A DNA stretch of 64,000 nt from Mesodorylaimus sp. YZB2_4 (GCA_030248295.1 JASANH010000997.1:124001-188000), one strand, 5' to 3'; shown: positions 48,229-60,208, counted from the first letter of the stretch. Numbers and translations are program-made. The notes: a model not told the origin generated them from the sequence alone.

Positions 48229-51070
48229 CTTAGGGCTTCTTGCGTATACTTCACCGCGAAATCAGCCACTCGCGACTTTTTAGATCTCAATACAGATCGA
48301 GTAAGACGTGCTTGGCTGCGTAGAGGGACCACCTTAGGCGCTCTTTCAACGCATCTATATGAGCTTGTCGGTTGCTTATTAGTTAATCACATCCTGATGC
48401 CTAGTTTATTTTTCCGAAGCTCAAAAAGTATTAAACAGCCAACATCAAGATCGAGAAACCAGATTGCTGTCTTCAACAAACATGTGCTTACCCCTTCCAT
48501 CCATTACATTACCATTAGAGACCGTACTCATAGAGCGTTCTCTAGAGCTGGCAAATCCCTGTCATTCAAAAACTTTCACAGAGAACCAATTGATGGCACT
48601 GCCTAGAAAAATCAAACTTGGCTTCAAAATAGCATTTATGAAACTTTAGTCAAAAAATTCGTAAGCTCGTCGTGCTCACTGTTCCAGCCGTAAGACTTTA
48701 GCCGCCTTACTTTAATTACAGCGAGCATTAAGGAATACGGCCTTAGATGTGAAGAGTTGGCCTGTCAAGTCTTCCGCTCTTCAATGTTTCCAGTACTGAA
48801 AAGCTGCTTTTGGCATCTGGCATGGCTGGCTGCGTCGGGCCTATCTTCTAAATCAGTTGGAAGCTAGATACGATTCCAGGGATAGGAGATGCGATTCCAA
48901 CACAGTAAGTAGCTTCAACAAACTTTCTAGCCAGCACAATCTGCAATTTCCGGCCCCAAGCTCATTAACCGTTTCCTTAATCCATGGCTTTAGACAGATA
49001 TTGCTGATGCACACTCGTTGTTAGAGAATTTCTATTGCGATAAGCTGCCTTCTCAAAGTTGAATTAGGGCCATTTCGATGTTTGCTGTATTTAACCAAAA
49101 CTTATTGCTGACGAATCAGTCAACAAAACCAGAATAAATAAGCCCCTCTTATAATCTGCTGCTATATGATCTAGGGAGATCACAAACTGACCCAATCCTC
49201 GCAGGCTCGTTATAAAAGGCATTTTTTAAGACTAGAAGGCATACTCGCAATGCCTTGCAGTGCCGACTTGAAAGTCTGGGCTCACCTCTTTGGCAACCAT
49301 TCTCTGAAGGCAGGGGAAACAAATACGGCTTGCCCTGCCAGCTTTGTTTACGTGCATTGAGCATTGCAGATGCAAGAGGGCAATGAAATAAGAGACAACC
49401 TTACTTTTGATTAGTCGATTCACCTGGCTCATCAGGATCAACCAGCTCTCAAGATCAGCGATAACGTAAAGAATGCAGAGAAGGTAGAGAATTTGCATAC
49501 TGTACATACGTGCACCGTAGGCGCTTTTTGAGCTGCCGAAACGTTTATTGGCTGCGTGGGAGTACCTCAGAATAAGTGGGTTGGAGATGTTGATATGTTT
49601 GTCCGCATGCGATAAGAGAGCTTGAGACTTAAAACCGTCCCAGCTAGCCAGCATCTTCAGTAGCCAAAGGCAAGGTCGCAAATACTTTTAAGAATTGCTG
49701 TGCCAAGCACTCTTTTGAAAGCTGCCAATCAGGGTCGAGGCGTAGATATTGACTAGTCCGGACTTGTTCACAATTTGCAAAGCCGCTTTAGTGTCATGCC
49801 TGTCAGTGCCTTGAGGTGGTCCTTGGCTTCTCATTCGGTCAAATTTTATGTCAAAACGATGTTAGTAAAAATGTCGCGCGACAAAAGGTCGTAGGGTCAA
49901 AAGGGTCGCTCGTAAAAATAACAATTGTCCCCCTTGTAGATAGAGCTGTCAAAAAATCAGATTGTATCCATTTCAGCGCTGCTTTTGAGAGTTTGCTCGC
50001 GACTCTCTGTTGAATCCAAGATGTATTTGGAATTCGCGGAAAGTCAGAGAAAGAAAGGCCAGCTTGTTCAGCGCAGACATTTACTTGAGCAGGAAGGGAG
50101 AACGGAAATAAAAAAGCTTGGAAACTTTTAAAGAAAACGAAGGAAGTTGCCAATCGCGAATGCACTAGAACGGAATAGTGAGCAAGGAGCCCGGAGAGCA
50201 TAATCATGCCTCGGATCTGGCCAAGTGAGCTGTGAAGAAGGTCGTAAACAGCATCAAAGATCGAGCATCAGGAGCTCAAGAATCATCAAACTCCCACCCA
50301 TCAAATTATTCTTGCAGTGACGAATTTGTTGTCAGCTGCTGTGCAAGGCTAAATTCTGTCAGTCTCATGTATGAAGCGTACAGTTCAGAGAATACCTACG
50401 ACTGCTGTACTCGGCGCAGTGCTTCCATGCGACTCTCTTGATCATTTTGCTGCGAACTTTTGTCGCGCGACCCGTTCCCTGCAATTTTTTGACGTGGCAC
50501 GTTAAGGCGAAAGTCAGGCCCTTGGATTTACTATATGCTCTTTGAACTACTCCCACAGTATATGTGAATATTGCTTGGTGCTCTTATCAGCCGTTGAAAA
50601 TGTTACTCAAGAGCTTACATGATACAAAATGTTTTAGAAACTGTAAACATCTTGTGAAGTGCCCACTTATCTCCTCCAAGCAGCCGATCGGCCAGGTACG
50701 TGCATGACCTTTGCGAATATGGAAATGATGTTTCCTAGGAGGACCACAACCCATCTCTTTCTCTAATTATCCAGCTTCATTTCCTGGGGCTTCATTCACG
50801 AAAGCAAAGTCTACTACCGAGAGACACAGTCAGTCAGTCAGATTACACAGTAAAAAGAATTGAGGACTGCATCGAAGTGACTTTCTTAAAAGTAAGTATC
50901 ATAGCACTGTATTCCATACCCTCGTACTAGAAACTGTGCCTGAGAACTAGAACGCAGGGGAGGAGAAGATCCAGAAGCATAAGAGTCTATCCTTGGCTCG
51001 ATAGGATTTGAATTAGTTTTCATCGATCTTTTCCTCCCCAATATTACACTGCCACCTACTCTTGTAATCA
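48229..51070. other. Gene-free stretch
   Basis: About 2.8 kb upstream of the intact Srsx-like receptor. Open frames up to 149 codons (49232-49681, minus) show no motif and no paralogue. No RNA gene or clear repeat was recognised. Confidence 0.4.
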
Positions 51071-51360
51071 TTGTCGTGCTGTAAGCTCAGGTGTGTGAGC
51101 TGGAGTCTTTGGTAGATTCGCAAGTGAAACGCCTTGCGCGTGTCCATGAGTATCGGCCGTAGTGACAACGTTGCCAGCTTGACCCGACGGAGTGACTGTA
51201 TTCTTTTTAAATGGCCATATGCTTTTTAACTTTACAATTAGCAGCTCGAGATAAAAAAGCTTTATGAAAGCTTTCATGAACTTGCTATTGAAAGCGAAAA
51301 CAGCAAACACAGCTGCGAAAGCATTCGCTGCTTGAGTATAATTGTTGTTCATGGTCGAAC
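51071..51360 (-). pseudogene. 3' fragment of an Srsx-like GPCR
   Basis: The fragment begins inside TM7 (MNNNYTQAANAFAAVFAVFA) and continues through the C-terminal tail (AFNSKFMKAFIKLF). It closely matches the last 55 residues of the intact receptor and extends beyond it. Upstream homology stops abruptly near 51360, so this is a truncated duplicate without TM1-TM6. Confidence 0.7.
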
Positions 51361-51874
51361 GAATCTTTTCAGCAGTGCCCCCCGCGATCCGTGCGACAGA
51401 ACGTACTGAGCAGAGCCGTGTATTCACTACTGACCATCCTGTATAATTTCGCTAGCACTGGGATAAACCTCCTTTTCTGCCGCCTCGAATACGTACCGCT
51501 TTTCCTGTCTGTAATGAACAGTGGTCTGGGTTTTGAACATCCAAAGGAGACAAATTGCTGGTCTATCATCTTCTACATGTTATCGTCGTCTGTCCTGACA
51601 GAACATTTTAATACCGCTATCCAATGCTAAGCAGCACATATCCATACATCCATTTACATCTCACAACATATTTGGGTTATTCACACATTTCAAGTCGGAA
51701 GAGCAATACACGTACAAATATCAGGCCCCTACGGCAAAAATCTCATGCAAAAAAGTCTTGCTAGCAATACATTTAATGTTTTTTCAACCTTGAGCGCGCT
51801 TCAGCGTTTGTCTAATGCATAAAACATGATGATGATGATGATTACAAGCCTTGTCGATAATGCAGCAGCATAGC

Positions 51875-53068
51875 TCATACGGTTTGATATTGGCCTGCCC
51901 CGTATGCAATTTTCCACAAACCGTGGCCGCAGTAGATGACAATGTTCAATGAGAACTGTGTATAGAACAGTCCATACACTACCATGTACAGTATGCCATC
52001 GGCCGAGTAGTAGTCCATGACCACACTTTTGTGTCTGCTCCCGTGGATCATATTCCACAGACGGTAAAATAGCATAGGAGATGTGCTAACCAAATAGGTC
52101 ACGCATTTGGCCAAGGACAGGGCGAAGGCGTTTTTGTTATCGCGAGTGTTCAGCAAAGAATCGGAACCTTCGATTCGGGACAACCCGACCCTCGCAGGGC
52201 TATCGATAATCATTATCAGACGGCGTTCCTTGGCTGCTGCTTGCCTGAGCATACACGAAGCCCATATTGTCAGGATAATGGCCGAGGCAATGGGCAAAGC
52301 GTAGTTGACCAGAGTGTCAAACACTGCGAACATTCCGTGCAGCATGTCCATCTCGATCAGGTCTATGTGACACGTTGGATGTTCGCTGTGATGAGTGGTC
52401 TTCGACTGGCTGACTGTGGCTGCAATTGAAGTGTTGGCAGACGTCACCGATTTCGACCTGCCGCCTGTCTGCCCATAATATCGTAACGACGCACCACTGA
52501 CCGCCCCCGGTAGAGTCCAAGTATTTAAGAGGCAACCACTAAAGACGAGAGTGGTGATCCTTCGCAGGACTGACCATCGCGGGTAATCCAATGTTTGCTG
52601 ATCGTCACCACTTCGTTCTGCTGCCGCACTCGCCGTCTGCGCAGCGATCAAGGTGACCATCCACGCGCTGGCAAACGTGGACGTATTGGCGAAGTAGATA
52701 GTACTGCCGCACACACCAGCTCCATTCGTCCAATCTACACCAGCGTCTCTCAGCCATATAACACTCAAGCAGACCAAGAAGACAATATCGACACTAACCG
52801 CTGCTTGCAAAAGCTGTATGGCACAAAGTCGGGTCAAGGCGGGTCGGCGAAATCCATACAGCAATAAGCAGCATAGATTTCCAAAACAGCCCGCCCAAAC
52901 GACCACACCTATGTAATAATGCAGAAAGTCGGGAGATGCAGAAGTGACGTAGATCTGGTCATCGAGGGTATTGTATTGCTCTCCGACTGCTTTTGCTCCT
53001 AGTGGAAGCATGGCCACCTTACTTTGATCAAATGATGGGGTCCTGGTGGGGTCTAATGCATTTCCCAC
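51875..53068 (-). CDS. Rhodopsin-like peptide-type GPCR, family unassigned
   Basis: Intronless frame of 397 residues. TM1 lies near residues 50-73 (YYIGVVVWAGCFGNLCCLLL, with the GN of class A), TM2 near 84-105, and a conserved-looking extracellular DAGVDWTNGAGVCG precedes TM3. A long Ser/Thr-rich second extracellular loop separates TM4 from TM5. TM6 follows FALSLAKCVTYLVSTSPML, and TM7 has YTQFSLNIVIY in place of NPxxY. The same layout, including GVDWTN/NVDWHD and YTQF, is found in the receptor at 54192-55676, so they are tandem paralogues. The ligand is unknown; loose likeness to nematode neuropeptide receptors is inference. Confidence 0.75.
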   Translation of the reverse strand: MGNALDPTRTPSFDQSKVAMLPLGAKAVGEQYNTLDDQIYVTSASPDFLHYYIGVVVWAGCFGNLCCLLLYGFRRPALTRLCAIQLLQAAVSVDIVFLVCLSVIWLRDAGVDWTNGAGVCGSTIYFANTSTFASAWMVTLIAAQTASAAAERSGDDQQTLDYPRWSVLRRITTLVFSGCLLNTWTLPGAVSGASLRYYGQTGGRSKSVTSANTSIAATVSQSKTTHHSEHPTCHIDLIEMDMLHGMFAVFDTLVNYALPIASAIILTIWASCMLRQAAAKERRLIMIIDSPARVGLSRIEGSDSLLNTRDNKNAFALSLAKCVTYLVSTSPMLFYRLWNMIHGSRHKSVVMDYYSADGILYMVVYGLFYTQFSLNIVIYCGHGLWKIAYGAGQYQTV

Positions 53069-54191
53069 TTCTGGTCAAGACGTCACGTCGGAAAAATGTT
53101 ATTCAATCGGAGGTGATAAATCTCATTATTCAAAGCCAACATGATGGACGTTAGACTAGTTCGAGTAAAATTTACATAATGACGAACGGAAGCTATCTTC
53201 TGTTCGACTGTCCATTTGCATAATCCTAAAGTCAAACAAAGATTAATTTTTACTTTTTCAGTCTTGAATAAAATATATTACCTGATTAAGAGACTTTCAT
53301 CAAACATGTTCCGGGACCGTGTCACAGGCAGAAAGCACAACCGATCGCCAACCAAATGGTTACAGACTACGAACTCGACTGCGGCGCCCTGAGGGGAAAT
53401 TGGCCAAAAAAGTTGCACTTGCTTCCAATTTAGGTTGGGGAAAGTCCAAAGTGTCTAGCAAGGTAGCAAAATGCGACCAATTCCGTTGGCTGCCTTCCTG
53501 TCCGCTCTAGCATTCTGGGTGTCCCATTATGTTCATTGTGTCGTTAATATAGACGTAAAAACAGCATTTCGTGCTCCACGTGGGGCCTTTTAACGAGGCT
53601 CATGCGTGTACCACCCTTCGGGTACTTACTGCGTACTAGGCGGTCTCTGGATTCTATCTTAGCTCTGTCTTTCCTCCTCACGAAAGCCGCCTTGTCCTCG
53701 AACATAGCTCGCCCTAGTCAACAGATGAGACTATAGCACTATGTCTCAGCAAACTATTGCATCAGGGCAGCTAGCTGAGCAGGAAAAACAGCTTACCGCT
53801 ACTAATCTCACTGCTCTCGTTCATTATCTTGGCCAAGACAGTCCGCGGGAGTCGCCTCATATTCCCTCTTTAAATACCCTCATCAGCTGATTAAGCCGCA
53901 AAGGCTCGTGTGCGAATTGTTCTGACCCTTATTTGCTGTCAATGCACAATAGATAGAAGGCTAGAATGATCCTAGCTTTATCACAATTTTCGTCAACTGT
54001 TGCCCTGAGATAACCAAAGCAAAGTGAGCTAATTTGAATTCTCCATCCGTGCCTAATACTTTTCGCTCAATGATTTTTGCAATGCCTTTCATTCAAACAT
54101 ATCACCAAGGAGCTAGCACAATGGTCAAACGGGCATAATCGATTCTAGAACTACCCACGCAAACGATTCACTTTTCCGTCACAAACAACGT
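53069..54191. other. Interval between tandem GPCRs, with a gag-like leader
   Basis: About 1.1 kb. It contains the promoter of the 51875-53068 receptor and a 49-codon plus frame at 53741-53890. No other feature was seen. Confidence 0.4.
53741..53890 (+). pseudogene. Possible truncated retroelement gag start
   Basis: The 49-residue frame (MSQQTIASGQLAEQEKQLTA, then NLTALVHYLGQ) is polar and helical, like the beginning of a gag protein, and is preceded by about 200 nt of GC-richer leader unlike the surroundings. It ends at a stop with no continuation found in another frame. The identification is tentative. Confidence 0.2.
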
Positions 54192-55676
54192 CTACTTCCG
54201 TTTACGATCGAGACACCTTCGGATGCACACGTGCAACAGGTAGATGGGTGCATTGAGTGCAAATTGTGTATAGAATAAGAAAATGATAATCATTGGCTTC
54301 GTAGCATCGCCGTCCAAGTGCGTTTCTCGGGAACCAAAAATGGCAGACAGACGATAAATAAAGTTAGGGAAAGTGCAAAAAAGATATGTGGCTGATTTTA
54401 AGAATATTAGGGGCCTAATCGAGTCCTCCAATTCCAAGCACCGTTCTAGAGTTCTCTGGTGAAGCATGCCATGGTATCTAGCCGGACTCATCAGATGTCT
54501 GGGTCTCCTCTTGGTCAACATACTCGGCCTCATTTTACCAGCGGCCGTGGGTATTGCCACGATCAAGGCTTTGCGTTCTCGATCCGGATCTGGTTGAGTG
54601 GGCACGCCGAAATGGTGCAATCTAGTCTGGAATGGGAAATGGGAGATCTGAGTAAGAGTGCTGTCCTGAATTGGACGAGACGAATAGGCAGTCATTTGCT
54701 CCAAACTATCTCCATTACGTATGGCGGCTCCTTCGATACCGAGTGGCGCCATATCAGTTAATTGTTCAGCCAGTGCTCTCCGGTTCGATGAGCAGTATCG
54801 ATCGGTTAGTTGACGCGCAATTATCACACCAGCAGCCGTAACTGTGACGGTCAACGGGACGGCCACGCTGAGCAAGACTTCGTAAATAGTGAACGCACGA
54901 AAAACGTACTCTTTTTCAGTATCGAAATGGCACACGGAAACATGAGTGGCAAGGGACTCATCCAATCCCTTTGCCTCCATCTTGGTTTCGTTGGCTGAAA
55001 CAATGTCTTCATGCAATTCAAATCCCAGGGGCGCGAATTCGGGTGGCATTTGGATTTGTACAGTGCGAGTCATGCCCAGTGTCCACGTGTTTGCCAATAA
55101 ACTAATCAGTGCCAGGAGCAAGACCCTCTTGAGAAGAAGACGTCTCGTAGTGAACAGTGTATAGATTCTATAAGGATTGCGTAATGTGGAGGACAATTCC
55201 AATGTCATTGCCGCTATATACCAGGCTGAAAGAAAGGAACTGGCGTTCGATACGAAGGCTGAACCAGTGCACACTGCGCTCACGTCGTGCCAGTCCACGT
55301 TCACGTTCTTCAACCATACTATGCCCAAACACATAAGAAATATGGAATCAGTAATGGAGCAGCCGATCAAGTAGGAATGGAACCGGGATCGCTTCAGTGC
55401 ATGACATCTTCTGCACGCAACGATACAAAACAAATTTCCTAGGAATCCAAAAATAATAATACAGCTGATATAATAATGGCTGTTTGAAGTGACCGGTTGG
55501 GCATGCGTGGAGAAGAACCTTTGAGAGGCGTGGCTCTCGTCTCGCGTCTCGTTGCTCATTACCCGGACTTCAATGTTGGAGCGAGCGGCGATTGTCGTCA
55601 ATAGTCCGTGTCTAGTGGGCAGCAAAGAACGAGGTGACCGAAAGGGAAAAATTAAAGACGAAATTGAATGCCGCAT
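54192..55676 (-). CDS. Rhodopsin-like peptide-type GPCR, tandem paralogue
   Basis: Intronless frame of up to 494 residues. The Met at 55559 (MSNETRDES) is the likelier start because it begins a glycosylatable N-terminus, giving 455 residues. TM1 is HYYISCIIIFGFLGNLFCIV. A loop KNVNVDWHDVSAVC precedes TM3, and TM5 follows VCHFDTEKEYVFRAFTIYEV. A third intracellular loop of about 110 residues holds polar and basic sequence. TM7 has FYTQFALNAPIYLL. It shares loop and TM7 motifs with the receptor at 51875-53068. A large cytoplasmic loop is usual for Gi/Gq-coupled receptors. Ligand unknown. Confidence 0.75.
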   Translation of the reverse strand: MRHSISSLIFPFRSPRSLLPTRHGLLTTIAARSNIEVRVMSNETRDESHASQRFFSTHAQPVTSNSHYYISCIIIFGFLGNLFCIVACRRCHALKRSRFHSYLIGCSITDSIFLMCLGIVWLKNVNVDWHDVSAVCTGSAFVSNASSFLSAWYIAAMTLELSSTLRNPYRIYTLFTTRRLLLKRVLLLALISLLANTWTLGMTRTVQIQMPPEFAPLGFELHEDIVSANETKMEAKGLDESLATHVSVCHFDTEKEYVFRAFTIYEVLLSVAVPLTVTVTAAGVIIARQLTDRYCSSNRRALAEQLTDMAPLGIEGAAIRNGDSLEQMTAYSSRPIQDSTLTQISHFPFQTRLHHFGVPTQPDPDRERKALIVAIPTAAGKMRPSMLTKRRPRHLMSPARYHGMLHQRTLERCLELEDSIRPLIFLKSATYLFCTFPNFIYRLSAIFGSRETHLDGDATKPMIIIFLFYTQFALNAPIYLLHVCIRRCLDRKRK

Positions 55677-56873
55677 TGCTTCAAAACGAGACTCTTAGGC
55701 TTCCTGCTCAACAATTGCAAAGCGTGTGTACATGAGCGGGAGTGCGCACGTAAGGATTCCCTTTACCTAATGTAGCTCGGCCGGTGGCGTCCAATAGCAG
55801 ACGCCGTTTCCGTAGATAAGGAACCAAAGAGGTCCCCGCAACGAGAAAAGCGGAGAATCCCAGCTGCAGCCTCATAAAGGCATACCCCTCCTAATGGACT
55901 CGTTTGCCACCGATGTACGAGTCTATGCGACCATGCAGCCGCCTCTTCGTTATCGCCTGGCTCGGCAAGGAAGTCCGGTCCCAGTCTATTCGCAGGTTTT
56001 AGGCGATTTGGAAGCAAGAGCAAACGCCAAGTCACATTCGGTACATCCACCCACTGGAAGCTTCAATCCAGTCGATTCGATCTCTTGATGAGACCACTTT
56101 AGCCTGCTTATCACTCTGGGAGGAAGTAAGGCAGAGTATGCTCAATGCCCGCTCGCAACCGGGCTCCCAAACAGCAGGTAATGTGTTGACGACGGATGTT
56201 GCTCGTTACATGGTTTTATTGGAGACACCCGTCAGGTCTGGCTCGGCTCAAACGGAGTGTGGAAGCGGAAAAAAGTAATTTCCACGCTGCCTAGGATGCC
56301 CATCATGCCAACATAACTATGGCCGCAAAGATGTTACTTGTCCGATGCGCATACTCGGCTGACGACTTTGACGTGAGATGACGATTTTGATTAGGCAATG
56401 TTTTGAAGAACGAATCCTAGTCACGAAGGCAGAGTTCTAAGTACTGGGTGAGCTGTTGGCAAGCCCCAGCCTCAGTCTAATCAGTCCGCCAGTCTCTCAG
56501 ATTATACGTTACGAGCATGCGATGGATCTTACGGGATGCTTAAACTCGTCGTTTCTACAGTCTAAAACAAGGCGCATTCTTGCTGGTAATTATAAGCCAG
56601 AAGTTTCAAACAGCTCCGTCAATCAATCTTACGCCATCACGATGATCCAATCACCTAATAAGCAATGGCAGAGACAAAACCTCCGTAGGCTCACATGTCC
56701 ATTAGCTAATCGGTCGTCAGAGGACCAGTGCGTTCTGTTCATACTACTACGTCTGCCTATGCGAAAGCGATTTTGTTATTGGATCCCAATCGCATGCAAA
56801 AAAGTGCAAAGAACAGGTCGAGGCTGAGAAAGACAAATTTAAGCATGGTCTTTTCCTCTTATATCAAATGTAA

Positions 56874-56906
56874 GAATGCCCACTCGAAGGCAAGGGGACA
56901 CATTAG
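56874..56906 (-). repeat. Short SINE body fragment
   Basis: On the minus strand it reads AATGTGTCCCCTTGCCTTCG then AGTGGGCATT, matching the body of the copy at 27361-27525. It lies just beside a larger copy. Confidence 0.45.
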
Positions 56907-56940
56907 AGCTACGTAGAGGAAATGCTGTATTCTGTCGCCT

Positions 56941-57060
56941 ATTTCACAACATCACCAATGCTTATGCGCACTCGAAGGTGAAGGCATTATGCAGAAATCA
57001 TTTCCCTGACCGCGAGTCGAACACTCGGCCGCTAGGTAAGTGCGCACCGAGCGTGGTGTA
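56941..57060 (-). mobile_element. tRNA-Glu-like SINE, second long copy
   Basis: The minus strand gives GCCGAGTGTTCGACTCGCGG (box B region), then AAATGATTTCTGCATAATGC and CTTCACCTTCGAGTGCGCAT followed by AAGCATTGGTGATG. This is collinear with the copy at 27361-27525, with scattered substitutions. The part upstream of box B is more diverged. Confidence 0.6.
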
Positions 57061-57139
57061 GCCTGCACATTGTCTGGAGTACCCCCTTAGTTGGAGGTGC
57101 CCCACGTTTCACTAAAAGCGTGGGGTCACGCTTCTTTTA

Positions 57140-57202
57140 AAGGGGGAGGAGTGTGATAGGCGCGGATACTGCATCCTGGGATGCGTAGGATATCTGCGCC
57201 TA
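57140..57202 (+). mobile_element. Polypurine tract followed by LTR-like start
   Basis: AAAGGGGGAGGAG at 57140 is directly followed by TGTGATAGGCGCGGATA, and a matching inverted TATCTGCGCCTATC ends near 57205. A polypurine tract abutting a TG-starting sequence is the usual junction between the internal region and 3' LTR of a retrotransposon. No partner LTR or pol gene was found in the window, so this would be a solo or truncated remnant. Confidence 0.35.
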
Positions 57203-58499
57203 TCAATGTGTAGAGGTATGGACTAACCTCGACTGGTTGCATTGATACCAACCTGTTGATGTGCCGTGCCGTGAGTGAATGCGTTTTGGTGGCCCTATCA
57301 TAATCAGTCGAGAGTCAGGCCGCCTTAGTAAACGGCTGCTTCAGTATCTCGTTGTGGGTGGGCCCCCTATCGCGTGGCAGTGCGGGCAGATCACAAGTGC
57401 ACTTGTTCAGAGAACTGGTGTGCCTCTCCTGGGTCAGGGCCAAACACGAGGCCGAGAGCCTGATTGAGGCCGTGTGACTGGTTTGGTGGTATTGAGTTCC
57501 TGGTCCTGAATTGCACTTTAGGCAATTTGGGTCCAGGACCATCAGAACATCCTTCACGGCCGAAACGTGCGGCAGCGCTCCACTAACTCAACGTGCGGCA
57601 GGCAAAGACTTATCAGTTCACTTAGAAGGCACAACACTGGTTAAAACGTAATAAGGCATCAAAACCGGAGATTTGTAACAAACGGTCTTAAAACGTGCAG
57701 GTGCCATCTCGGATACTGCCTCTGAAGTTAGTTTGGGCTTTTTACGGTCATCTGACAATCTGGCGAGTGCTCCACCCACAACCGGCTACGGTTTCTCACA
57801 GCAGATTATGTGTGCACTCACCCTGATGGGGAAACATGAATATGACTGCTTGACAGCCGGTAGCATACGACATGACTGGTACTGAGGGGGTCTTGTCGAC
57901 AGCTTGCTGTGGTGGCCTGTCGACTGGCGGAGCTGCGGCACCACTCGAAAAAGCTATAACAACCAGCCAAGTCTTGCGTGCTGGTGGTCATTCCTGTCCT
58001 GGTTTCAATGTCTGCGATAAAAGGAACTCAGGTCTACATACACTTTCGGCGCTCCGCGTGTTTCAAGTTCGCTGTCCGAGCGAGTTAATGACCTGAAATG
58101 TAAATATGCAATACTGCAGTTCAAATATGAGTTATAATGACTGGTATCTGCTGCGGATGAGACGATGCACTCTTCTTTTTTTAACTCTTTTTTACAACCG
58201 AAGAGCTCGTCACCATTGACACAATTTCGAGGCAGCCAAAAGCAAGACCTGTGGGTCTGGCAGACCTTTTTCAAAATACGCGGGTCTTTGGACCAATCAG
58301 GTTACGAGAACCATTTCAGTATAAGGTCATCCGCAATGTGCGACATTAACGTTACCTTTACTTTACTTTACTCTTTCTTTTTCTTTTCTCTTCGTCTTGT
58401 CTTTAGATTTTTGGTTTTGGTTTTTCGGTTTGGCCTACTAATAAAAAAAAGTGACATTTCGTTCAATCAGTTGCGAAATCGAACGATCCCTTTCCAAGA

Positions 58500-60084
58500 A
58501 TGGCCAATCGAACTGCTAAAGATGCCGGTACCGTAAAGGGCACCAATCCTCAGTATTTGATCGAGAAGATTATTCGAATGCGTATTTACGATTCTCGATA
58601 TTGGAAAGAAGAATGTTTTGCTCTATCAGGTAGGAAATGGCTGCTTTTTCGCTTAGCTTACTTACATGCAGGCGTAATACTTTTTAGCCGAGTTAATTGT
58701 GGACAAAGGCATGGAGCTAAGATTCATCGGCGGAATCTATGGTGGAAACATAAAACCGACCCCGTTTCTTTGCCTCATTCTAAAACTCTTACAAATTCAA
58801 CCAGATAAAGATATTGTCATCGAATTCATTCGACAAGAAGATTCTAAGTAAGAGAGATGAGTATTAGGGAGGGTGCCCCATCTCTATCGTACCCGCAGGC
58901 AGGTACTGAGTAAATGTACGTACGTAGGTCCTTGGTCTCTGATGCCATCCGGGTCAACATTTATGGTCATTAGGACGTGCATAAATAGGCCTTCATGTGT
59001 CTTTTTTCTTGCAGATACGTCAGGGCGCTTGGTGCACTTTACTTCCGACTGACTGGATCATCTGCGGAAATTTACAGTTATCTCGAGCCTTTGTACAACG
59101 ATTACCGGAAGCTGCGGTTTATGGCGCGTAGTGGCAGTAAGTATAATTGTTGTTTTTGGTTTACCAATTGGGCTTTGGACCTGAATGCCTGACTGTGATG
59201 AATATTGGATAGTAGAGGGAGCAAGTGAGCGAATACCACGGGCAGTTCTTGCCTTTTTGGTTCCAGTAATGAGTTATCTTATTTTTCATTACTTAGCCTT
59301 CGAAATTCTGCACATGGACGAATTTATTGATCAGTTACTCCGAGAGACCATGGTGTGCGACGTTCAGATGCCACGCTTGCAGGTACGTTTTCGACCATCT
59401 TTATTTCAGTAGTTTCAGCGGTCTCTCGTGATGATCTTTTGTCTCGTTCGTATGAAATATCAGTGATTATATCTACATTGACCTGAATTCTACTATTAGC
59501 CACTTTATCAGGCTTGTTTGCCCAAAATATCTTCCGATGGTTTTCCGTTTCTAGAAACGTGATGTTCTCGAAGCCAATGGACAATTGGAAAAACGCAAAA
59601 GCGCTTTGGAAGAAGATCTCGAAAACGTATCAGCATCATCGTCAGATGAATCAGATCGCGAAGAAAACAAAAGGAAATCAGCGAAGGGATCTCGGGTTAA
59701 AACTACGAGTGGCCGTAGTAGCCCTCCCACCTCAAGCTACCCTAGAAGAAGCAGCCGGTCACCCTCTGAAAGAAGGTAAGTTGCAACATGTTTCAATGTT
59801 CGAGTGCCATCACAGCTCGCTTTGATTGCAGGCGTCGCAGCAAGGATCGGCACAGCCGACGGTCACGTTCCAAATCTCGAGACAGAACAAGTCGTCGTTC
59901 TCCTGACCGTGGCGCGGGCAGCAGTCGCTATCACTCAGACAGGGACCGTGATCGCGACCGAGATCGAGGCAAAGACCGAAGCGGAGGTGGCAGTAAGCGA
60001 AGCCGGGAAGATTCCTATGAACGAGAAATTCGCGAAGCCAATGAATTACGTCAGAAATTGGGTCTGGCTCCTCTACAACAATAA
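58500..60084 (+). CDS. PRPF38A: Pre-mRNA splicing factor PRP38A
   Basis: Six exons in phase: 58500-58629, 58688-58847, 59015-59136, 59297-59382, 59555-59775, 59832-60084, giving 323 residues (human 312). The PRP38 domain (residues about 1-180) opens with MANRTAKDAGTVKGTNPQYL and continues with YWKEECFALSAELIVDK, MELRFIGGIYGGNIKPTPF, and YLEPLYNDYRKLR. The latter half is a Ser/Arg and Arg/Asp-repeat tail (SRSPSERR, DRDRDRDRGKDR) ending EANELRQKLGLAPLQQ. It is a component of the spliceosomal B complex that joins before catalytic activation. The gene is convergent with the HD-PTP-like gene, whose stop is 124 nt away. An acceptor-like ttcaatcag 30 nt before the ATG may be a spliced-leader site. 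Confidence 0.95.
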
Positions 60085-60208
60085 ATCTTTGTTATTCTGC
60101 TGAATGCGCAAAAACTCTTATAAATACATGTACATAAATAAATTGCATTCCCTCACTCAGAATAGCCAGGTTTCGATTATATGTTGGATACGAGCAAAAG
60201 CAAAGAGT

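Larger units (their letters stand above)
55677..58499. other. Repeat-bearing stretch between GPCR and PRPF38A
   Basis: About 2.8 kb. It contains two minus-strand SINE pieces (56874-56906, 56941-57060), an LTR-like segment after a polypurine tract (57140-57202), and a hairpin near 57506-57544. The frames at 55763-56050 (minus) and 55894-56088 (plus) overlap on opposite strands; neither has a motif. Confidence 0.4.

Noticed and set aside
55763..56088. Overlapping open frames on opposite strands
   Set aside because: Neither frame has a motif or a splice partner; possible retroelement debris, but unsupported.
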